Shown: positions 56,344-64,000 of the stretch, one piece after another
Layout: every line of letters starts with the position of its first letter
How positions within the stretch are numbered: the stretch's first letter is position 1
DNA from: Metallyticus violacea
Taxonomy: Eukaryota; Arthropoda; Insecta; Mantodea; Metallyticidae
Assembly (NCBI GenBank): GCA_030762175.1
Contig: CM060831.1
Location: 84,770,001 to 84,834,000, forward strand
DNA: 64,000 nucleotides
Direction: 5' to 3'
Position numbers and translations under genes: made by a program
Notes under the pieces: model-generated
The model's database searches: none
What the model saw: only the letters and a program-made list of their open reading frames with translations
Told to the model about the DNA's origin: nothing

Positions 56344-56739
56344 TCTATCAAACATGCATATTGGACTAAGTATTTGGAGCAGCTAACTGAAATTGAGGAG
56401 GTGTTTCTAATAATACTTCTAATACAATAATTATGTTTCTAATACAACAGAATTGGACAGACTTTTCTGAAAGGAAGAGGTTTTAAAAATGTATGTAGTT
56501 TCAAAGAGAACAAAAAATGTGCATTGGCAGTTTCCATCAAACATTTTTTTTTTCAAGTGTGGTATAAAATAAAGATAAAACTTTTTGGCCAAACTTTTGA
56601 ATTGAATAAAGATCACAAGGGTTCCTCAAGAGTTGGCAAGTAGAACTAATTCAATTTATTTATTCATTGGAATGAACATTTCTACCTTATGTAATATATA
56701 ATGTACATATTAAACAGATGTTGCACTAAAGAATTTTGA

Positions 56740-56945
56740 GAATTGTACATTTTGGTTATGTACATTCTATATTAGTTTATGCTATACAATTTTGGGAAGC
56801 TGCATGTATATTATTTATGGTCTTTAAATGGCAAAAGAAAATATTAAGAATGAATAATGCAACAATTGCTATCCCAAGTTTTGAATAAATAAAATTTTAA
56901 AAGAATTGAATGTTCTTATATTATCTACCATATATATATATATAT
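56740..56945 (+). mobile_element. Jockey-type reverse-transcriptase C-terminal fragment, unit B
   Basis: Counterpart of 25,412-25,625 (FWEAACI-like, QKKILRMNNATI, LNVLILSTIYI-like). Short relic, followed by a (TA)n stretch at about 56,930-56,946. Confidence 0.6.
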
Positions 56946-57319
56946 AAATTAACACTAATAATAAAAGTAGATAAAGATAAAACACAGAGAAAGAGTCACA
57001 CTTGAAATTGCTATATTTTGAACTACTGCGAGTTCTTCAATGGCAAGAAGCTAGACAAGTGAAAGTGATAAAAGTAAATATTGAGTATCGAAGGTAACGT
57101 TATGCATGGAAACAGATGAAACTAGAAATGAGAGTGTGGGAAGAAAAAAACTAATATGTAAGATTTAAACCAGGTGGTATACGCGCTTTATGTAAAAATA
57201 TAGCGCCTGGCAGCTTCTTGCCATTGAAGAACTCGCAGTAGTTCGAAATATAGCAATTTCAAGTGTGACTCTTTCTCTGTGTTTTATCTTTATCTACTTT
57301 TATTATTAGTGTTAATTTG
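56946..57319. repeat. 107-bp inverted repeat (hairpin)
   Basis: Arms 56,946-57,052 and 57,212-57,319 are near-perfect reverse complements around a 159-bp spacer. Unit A has only one arm-like sequence, in single orientation (about 25,627-25,735). Related shorter copies follow directly at 57,360-57,480 and 57,540-57,660 in the same orientation as the left arm (each with AATTGCTATATTTCG then GCAAGAAG). The cluster is thus a local expansion in unit B of an older sequence. Confidence 0.85.
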
Positions 57320-57359
57320 TTACATTGTTAATAGTGTTTCTTTATTTTTATTTTTCATA

Positions 57360-57660
57360 TATATATATTAATTAACAGTAATTATAAAAGTAAAAAAGGA
57401 TAATACACCAACATAAGGTTACACTTGAAATTGCTATATTTCGTACTCGTTTAACTCTTCTATGGCAAGAAGATGAGTGAATTGCTGTTAATTTGTTACA
57501 ATGTTGATAGTGTTACTTTATTTTTATTTTATATTACCTATATATACACAATGTAACTTTCCACAATAACTATAAAAGCAGAAAAGCACCAAGAAAATGT
57601 CACAGTTTTAATTGCTATATTTCGAACTGCTTGAGTTCTTCTCTGCAAGAAGATAATTAC
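57360..57660. repeat. Two further diverged copies of the hairpin arm
   Basis: Positions about 57,370-57,472 and 57,552-57,650 repeat the arm sequence of 56,946-57,052 with many substitutions. The second continues into unit sequence shared with unit A (25,735 onward), so it is the ancestral location. The next stretch, 57,661-58,450, matches 25,735-26,390 and shows nothing coding. Confidence 0.75.
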
Positions 57661-58454
57661 ATCTTTATGTATGTTTTTTATAAATCTGTGATATTGTAAG
57701 TGTATTAGCCCATATGATCTAAGGTATTTTGGAAATCATGAAGGGTTCATGTGCATTACCCTAGATCAACTATTCTAATAAACTAACAATATCACAGACT
57801 TACAAATAGCATACATAAAGATGCAATTCTGTATAATAAATTACCAACCTCATTTAAAAGCACTTCAAGTACTACATTTAAAAAGTGTTAAAAACCTATT
57901 GTTAAAACATAATTTTTATAGCAAGGAAGAATTCTTAGAAGCTAAATTATAGATATAGAATATTTATATGTATATATAATCAATTTATAATTACATATTT
58001 ATATAAACTGACGAAGACATATGTACAAACTGTAAATAAATGGTGCATAAAAAAATGGGAAGGATTTCAGGACTATCATGAGCCAATAAAAAGAAGGAAT
58101 CCTTTGGCAGAAGATGAAGACAAAGGTCTTTGAAACCAGTTCCAAGTATTATACAAGTAAGTGAAGCAATACGAGAGTTTAGTACGACATATATCACATG
58201 ATTTTATTCATATGACTTGGCTTCTTAGTTCCATATATTTTTAAAAACAAGTTTCGTTTTTAAAAAATGTTTTAATTAAGGAAACCTGTGTAATTATAGT
58301 AGAATCTCATTGCTATCTAATTTTGGGAGAAAGAATAAAATACTGAGCAGAAGAGAATAAAAGATTGCCGTTTCAATCACAATGTAGAAAGGGTAGAACA
58401 ACAATGAATAATGCTGTGATTATTGTAACATTGACAAATGTTTGTTATTAAAAT

Positions 58455-58730
58455 GTGGCAAATTGTATACTGTATTATTAGATTTTTGAGAAAGCTTATG
58501 ATATAATTATGAGAATCATTATGGTATAAATTGACAAAGCTGAAGTTACTGCACAAATGGTTGAGATACAAGAGTTACAGTTTCTGTATCAAATCTGACA
58601 AGTGCCAGTCATGCAGAAACAGGTGTTAAAATTAAGTCCAATCATATTTAGCCTGTTTATAGATATTATGTTAAGCTTAAAAGATGTCATTGGACATATA
58701 CCAATAAATGGTGATGATTTAAGTACAATC
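58455..58730 (+). mobile_element. Non-LTR reverse-transcriptase palm fragment, unit B
   Basis: Counterpart of 26,395-26,700 with LLDFEKAYDIIMR (58,479-58,517), then decayed sequence and the LSPIIFSLFIDIM-like region (about 58,635-58,670). Inactive relic predating the duplication. 58,731-58,950 is spacer. Confidence 0.6.
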
Positions 58731-58949
58731 AACAACAGTTATAGGATTAGAAATTAAAGGTACCTAATGTAAAGAGTGTAGATTCAAAATAAACAAACAA
58801 ACAAAAATACTAAGTTCATGATTATTTAAATTGTGCTTAAGAAGTAATAGAAAATAGTAGGACCAACTCTTTAGAATTTATTATATTCACTTAGTATAAA
58901 ACTAAAAGAGGTCAAATGCTGGGATACACAAGCACTCTTCTTATTTGTA

Positions 58950-59830
58950 GCTGGAGTTTGCTGCTTACAAGAATGAATGATTCCTAAGAAAAATAAGCCC
59001 TTGTAAGCTACCGTTGGCAAACCTCTTTCCCTTTTATGCATGTCATGCCCTCCTTGCAGCAACAAAAGTGAGCAAGCAGACCACTGAGATATGAACAAGA
59101 CTGAAAGTTTATTTGACCCGCTTAATTTCAAGCAAATTATTTCCATCAAATATTTCCCCTTTGTCAATGTCAACATTTTCTCTAATTCTTAGCTGTATAA
59201 AATTATGCACAACTTGTATTTTTCTATCTGCCATAAAATACATTTCTATTTTGTCATTTCTTATCTTCTTTAAACATCCTGAACTTATATTCTGATAGAA
59301 TTTACTAAATATGTTAACACTAATTTTAAAATCTGGGTAAAATGGCTTTCATCATCAGTTGTTGATATATACTAGGAGTCTTGTCAAATTTTCCTCTACT
59401 AATATAAATTTTCTGGTTCTGGTACTTGTAAATTGAAATACCAGTGGTTGCAAATTAGAAAAAAATTTGTTAACTACAAGTTTGAGATGCGATACTCAAG
59501 GCAATATATCACACAGTTTTCTTCTGGAATATTTGTGTGATTATTTTTTTACATAGCAGTGGTAAATAAATATGCTGTGTTCTAATCGAAATACAATATT
59601 ACGTACACCAGAATACCCAAATTTTAACAAAAAGTTCTTACAGAGCACAAGCTGCGTTAAACCTGTTGCTTCCATGACGCCACTAAAATAATTCATTTAC
59701 AGCAGTTGCAGCAGATTCTACTACACAATGAAGGTCAACAGTTTCTTGTACATGGCATGCAGATTTGATTAATCTTTGGAATGGAGCTATTGTATAAAGC
59801 CAGGTACCAAACATGGGCAAAACTAATTCA
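58950..59830 (-). pseudogene. Decayed coding island II, unit B (unidentified)
   Basis: Counterpart of 26,980-27,960. Fragments include SACHVQETVDLHCVVESAAT (about 59,770-59,705) and RNDKIEMYFMADRKIQVVHN (about 59,260-59,200). It has no internal 195-bp duplication. Lesions differ from unit A. Family unknown. Confidence 0.35.
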
Positions 59831-60022
59831 ACAACCCTTGATGTTATATAACTATTGTATCATTAGAATGAAATGATTGTTGAAATTCTGGAAATTGATG
59901 GAAGCAACTGAAAGCAGAATGATTTATTCAACATTTATTTTTGCTGATAAATTTTCCACATACATTAGCAGGACATATCAGATTTACTGTGATACATACA
60001 TGTGTTAAAAACCTATATAGAT

Positions 60023-61111
60023 AAATACTGTACTTAGGAAACTGTTGACAATGAAGTGGTAATATATCCTAAACTTAGGTATTCATATTTTACACTAAAC
60101 TCCACTTACTTACATAAAAGTAAGATTCGTTTCGGGAGAATCTCTCCCATCTTCAGTTGCTCACTGAATCGCCGTTACTCGAAATGATGGCTAGACAACC
60201 AGATGTTCCTGTGGTGGCCTCTGTTGATTGAAGAAGGAAGTTGCTGAGTCATCCATAGTTTGAAACTTGAAATTTCCACATAAATATGCAGTGTTTCATG
60301 CTTTGGCACACAAATTGATGAATATTCCACTCACAGAAGCAGAGTACAAAACAGAATACAAACAAATAATTAGGACAGCTATAATCAATAATTTCAACAA
60401 AGAGACAGTGATAAAAATTATCAATAAATCTAAAAGACAAAAAGGGATAAGGGAAATTTCCACTCTGAAAAACACAAAAGAAGAATACAAATTCAAAAGT
60501 TTCACCTATCATCCAATTTACCACAACAAGTTCAAGAAAATTTTCAAAGAACATGGTATAATATTAGCCCCAAAGAACAGATACATCATCAAGAGAATTT
60601 ATTAATTTGCACAGTAAAAGATTCCATACCAACAAAATAGAAATCAGGAATTTACGAAATAAAATGTGCAGATTGTGAATGAGCTACATAGGGAAAACAA
60701 AGAGAAATTTGGAAATTCGGAGGAAAGAACATTTTAAGAATATTTGGTTTAAGCAGGGGATAAATCAGCAGTAGCAGCTTACTTTTGGACCAAATACCAT
60801 GAAATAAAAGCTGGAATTAAACTGCTGAAACATTTTCAGAACACATTGGAGTTATTCCCTTGGGAAAAAATTTTCATATTAAAAAATAAGAGAAAACCTT
60901 ATGAATTTCCAGTTTCCTCCTATGGATGAACTCAGCAACTTCCTTCTTTAACCAAGAGGCCACCACAGGAACACAAGGTTATCTAGCCATCGTTTCGAGT
61001 AACAGCAGTTCATTGAGCAACGAAGATGGGAGAGATTCTGCCGAAACACATCTTACTTTTATTTAAATGGAGTTTAGTGTAAAAAATGAATACCTAAGTT
61101 TATGATAATCC
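60023..61111. mobile_element. Fold-back Penelope-like element (family 2), unit C
   Basis: The left end (60,023-60,260) is the 3' tail of family 2 on the minus strand. From 60,267 a plus-strand copy runs through the linker (KYAVFHALAHKLMNIPLTEA, 60,282-60,341). It continues into a decayed GIY-YIG region (KSAVAAYFWTKYHEIK, 60,759-60,806) and the same tail (60,950-61,095). The flanks TATATAGAT (60,014-60,022) and CATATAGAT (61,111-61,119) suggest a short duplication. Unit B is uninterrupted at about 28,289-28,300. It lies in the gene 2 intron about 65 bp downstream of the repeat-exon donor. Confidence 0.8.
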
Positions 61112-61175
61112 ATATAGATGTTTTTATTGCTAGAAATATACAATAAACACTTTCTATGAATGGTTTGCTGCTTAC

Positions 61176-61424
61176 CTTTAATTCAGCGTCATAGGAATTT
61201 TCCCCAAGATTTTGTATCAACTTAGTTGAATATGTATCACTGTCCTTTTGTTCTTCTTTAATGTGTAGACTAGTTGAACATGTATCAGTGTCTTTTTGTT
61301 CTTCTTTAATGTGTAGACTAGGTGAACATGTATCAGTATCTTTTTGTTCTTCTATAATGTGTAGACTAGGTGAACAGGTAACAGTATCCTTTTGTTCTTC
61401 TTTAATATCTAGATTGATGTTCAT
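61176..61424 (-). CDS. Zinc-finger gene 2, N-terminal repeat exon (4 repeats)
   Basis: First coding exon of gene 2. The exon begins at 61,457 after an acceptor ending TTTTGCAG, ATG is at 61,424, and it ends at 61,176 before GTAAGC. It encodes 83 residues in phase 0. After MNIN come four 16-residue repeats. Three keep IKEE; the second reads IIEE and has lost the Lys. The tail LIQNLGENSYDAELK follows. It should splice to the 77-bp exon at 43,802 and then to the zinc-finger exon at 34,638. The donor is only about 65 bp from a Penelope fold-back insertion, which leaves the splice site itself intact. Confidence 0.75.
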
Positions 61425-62069
61425 TTTCTAAGACTTTTTACTTATGAAACTCTAATACTGCAAAAGAAGAAAATACAGCATTATTTATTAATAAAGAAAA
61501 AAAGTTTAGCATGAGCAATGGTGACAATAGCAAAATGTTGGGCTGATAAAAGGAAATATGCATTTTAAAAAGTTCCAGTAGTCACATTTTCAAATTAATG
61601 AAACACATGGTTATTTCTGTTTGAATCAATGCAAATATACAGATGTCATTAAATAAGTTAACAATGGATGTGGGATGTTACATATTTGATTAGGCTTCTA
61701 GATAGCAGCATTATTCCAGTAGAAATTGGTGACAATGGACCAAGACAATCAAAATTTACAATATAAAACAGCATTGTAAGATGGCGACATCTCGGAGTGA
61801 ATGTATAACCCATAAATAGTGCTCCATCGCGTGATTTTTGAGGCTTAAGTTATGGCATCAAATAAAATTCATAAAGAAATGCTTCCCATTTATGGTGAGC
61901 AGTGCCTGTTACAATTGGGAGCAGAAATTCTCTGAAGGGTAGACACATATCAAAGATAACTGCATAAGGCAACAAAGATGGCCATACAGACAAATTTGTT
62001 ACTTGAATTAAAAGATGACTTAATCAAAGCACACTGCAGGTTAACTATAGACATTATAGCTGCTGCTAT

Positions 62070-62660
62070 TGCTTGTTCACACAGCATGATCTACTTCACT
62101 CTTAGGTTCACCATTACAGTCACAAACAAAACATGCATCAGTGGAGTTAAAACATTGTGCATCATCTGTAAAAAAAACATTTAGTAATACATCTTCCAAG
62201 AAAGTTATACTGACAGTATTCAAGACATACTGCCATCCACAGTCCAGCCTGAAAGACAAATAGTACATGTCAATAGCTACTATAACATCCTCAGGAAATT
62301 TTGTAAGGCCATTCAACAGAAATGATCTGGACTCTTCACCAAAGGCATGTTTCTCTTGAATTAAACTCCATATCCTTAAACCACCAGCAAGACAAATGAG
62401 ATGTTACAAAATTTAAAATGGGAAGTCCTAGAGTACCCCTGTATATACCTGACCTTGCTTCAAGCAAGTTCCATTAGTTCAGCATTATAAAGTAGCATCT
62501 TATGGGTGAACATTTTTCCCATGAAGATGTAGAAAGGGAAGTCACCACATGGTTGTGACACTAGCCCAAAGAATTTTATGCTGGATTCCGAGTGTTTGTG
62601 AAATGATAAGTGCCTCACTGTACCGAGAGATTATGTTGAATAATAAAAGTACTTTTCTTA
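62070..62660 (-). pseudogene. Decayed coding island I, unit C (unidentified)
   Basis: Best-preserved of the three copies. One frame is open for 79 residues (62,316-62,077), with LTKFPEDVIVAIDMYYLSFR, VSITFLEDVLLNVFF and CFNSTDACFVCDCNGEPKSE. Upstream the reading continues in other frames (IQEKHAFGEESRSF near 62,360; LYSEALIISQTLGI-like near 62,630). It contains a Cys-rich patch (CFVCDC). Located in the first intron of gene 2. I do not recognise the protein. Confidence 0.4.
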
Positions 62661-63235
62661 TTACTTATTTAAGTACTACACCATTTTTAATTTCCTTTTA
62701 TGGCTGTTTCTAACTAAGTTTGAGACCATACCGAAGTGGACTTAAAAAAATCAAGCGATTCTTTGTCTTTAGGAAAACATTGCATAATTTCATTTTGAAT
62801 TCCTTTCTACGGAGTATTGTAATGTCTTAAGATTACATTATATTAAGAATTATTCAGAGTATATTTACTTTACCTATATTTGTATTGGATAAGCAAAATT
62901 CATAACGCAACATCTAATCTAACCACTGGATACTTGCGACCACAAACTCTGAACTATAACAAAATTTACATTCATTCTCCCGTATTTCATCTTGTTGTAA
63001 TAATTTATACACCAACTTCATGGTAAGTTTTTATAACTTTCATAAATGTGTGTACCGCTATGAAGGTTTGTGTTCAAAGTTCTATTTGATTGGCTACCCT
63101 TAATTGGTTATCAAACACTGTGTCACATGCTATGAAAATTAACCGTGTAGTTAAATTAATACCTCAAATTTTACGTCTTATTCAACTCTTGTACTTCTCA
63201 TGAACCAACTAAGGTATTGCTTGAGAATAGCTTAC

Positions 63236-63290
63236 CTCGTGCACAGGTTAGCAATTACCTAACCTGTTGGTCCTGATTATGTGCGTGCTG
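63236..63290 (-). promoter_or_regulatory. Candidate non-coding first exon of gene 2
   Basis: The donor GTAAGC at 63,230-63,235 is preceded on the minus strand by GCACGAG, aligning with the donor at 30,409 in unit B. The exon would be non-coding because an in-frame stop precedes the ATG in the next exon. Similarity to unit B ends near 63,265, where unit C carries an inverted-repeat element. Gene 2 therefore has a different promoter region from gene 1. Confidence 0.4.
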
Positions 63291-63324
63291 AGTGTCATTT
63301 GACTAAGCGTCACAAGTTGAGTCG

Positions 63325-63600
63325 ATATTCTTCCAGCAGCAAGGACAAACATTCGATCAGCTTATAACGCCAATTGAGTCTCTGAATGCTAATGGAATCA
63401 ACTTGGCGTTACAAGCTGGATCGAATGCTTTGCTGTGCCGGTGAAAAGAATCTCTTGCTGCAAGTTTCTTTGAGCCTTTGTCCCGAGAGACAGCAAAAGA
63501 GCCGAACTCCTCAATCGAAAAAGAGATTACCGTGAGCTTTCGTTTGAGAAGTAAATAAGAGTAGGGTAAAGAAGGTAGTGTTATTTAATGTGACATTGAC
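63325..63600. repeat. Inverted-repeat element in the gene 2 upstream region
   Basis: About 63,334-63,372 and 63,402-63,436 are inverted copies containing CATTCGATC(C)AGCTT(G)TAACGCCAA. The right part continues with AGAATCTCTTGCTGCAAGTT and, at about 63,571, GAAGGTAGTGTTATTTAATG. Both also occur in the elements at 4,530-5,062 and 32,910-33,530. It interrupts the similarity between units B and C. The following 63,600-64,000 shows no recognised feature. Confidence 0.45.
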
Positions 63601-64000
63601 GAAGCAGCATTTTCATTGCTCACCTGTAATTTACCGTAATCAATATACATTGTTCAGAAGAGCATATATTTGAGTTGGAAATGCAAAAATTTCTGTTACC
63701 AATCATTTATTATGTACAAATGTATAATCTTAAGAGCAAATAATTGTCAAGCTAAGGTTTAAGAGGTTAAAATGGCAATTTTAAATGAGACTGAATATGC
63801 AAGGCTTCCATTTAGTTCAAACTTTACATGATCTGTACAATGCATGAGAAGTTTAATTTAAATGAGATATTTATTAAAACGGCGTCTGCATGCTAGTGGA
63901 TTCATGGAATTCCATGCAGCAATCGGAATCTTTTGCTGCAAGTGCTAATGACTTTAAATTCACACGATTATGAGGTAATGACATTTAAGTCATTTTGTTA

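Noticed and set aside
1..64000. CRISPR-like or bacterial content suggested by regularly spaced repeats
   Set aside because: The 48-bp coding repeats and 73-265-bp tandem repeats have no spacers; splice sites, SINEs and non-LTR elements show a eukaryotic genome.

Overview
The window looks like AT-rich, non-coding-dominated nuclear DNA of an animal, most likely an arthropod with a repeat-rich genome (probably an insect; this is inference). It has split genes with GT/AG introns, a C2H2 zinc-finger gene family, and many decayed metazoan transposons: Penelope-like elements with GIY-YIG endonuclease, I/Jockey-type non-LTR elements with RNase H, mariner elements and tRNA-derived SINEs. There is no bacterial gene organisation, rRNA, CRISPR array or operon.

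The main structure is a tandem segmental duplication. One unit of about 28-32 kb occurs three times in the same orientation: unit A (window start to about 28.1 kb, its left part missing or cut), unit B (about 28.1-59.9 kb) and unit C (about 59.9 kb to the window end, cut). Landmarks recur in the same order: 16-residue-repeat exon (302-667, 28,355-28,567, 61,176-61,424), zinc-finger exon (5,280-6,768 and 33,831-34,638), 77-bp exon (12,852-12,928 and 43,726-43,802), and many old transposon remnants. Insertions present in one unit and absent from the other, often with target-site duplications and a visible empty site, give a relative history.

The only genes I believe may still be expressed are minus-strand zinc-finger genes that straddle unit boundaries. 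Gene 1 runs from unit B (non-coding exon ending near 30,410; repeat exon 28,567-28,355) into unit A (77-bp exon 12,928-12,852; zinc-finger exon 6,768-5,280). It encodes about 592 residues with 15 fingers. Gene 2 runs from unit C (donor at 63,236; repeat exon 61,424-61,176) into unit B (77-bp exon 43,802-43,726; zinc-finger exon 34,638-33,831). It is cut by a nonsense codon after 7 fingers, leaving about 377 residues. Gene 3 has only its repeat exon (667-302) in the window. Splice phases agree in both complete models: phase 0 out of the repeat exon, 77 bp converting phase 0 to 2, and phase 2 into the zinc-finger exon. The N-terminal exon is an array of 16-residue repeats, most carrying a sumoylation-type IKEE motif, in 6, 3 and 4 copies.

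The rest is mobile and repeated DNA. Notable items are: a series of fold-back (head-to-head inverted) Penelope-like insertions, from 2.1 kb down to a 195-bp perfect hairpin; small tandem duplications private to one unit; a roughly 600-bp non-coding block much more alike between units A and B than its surroundings; and minus-strand decayed coding islands, repeated in the units, that I could not assign to any family.
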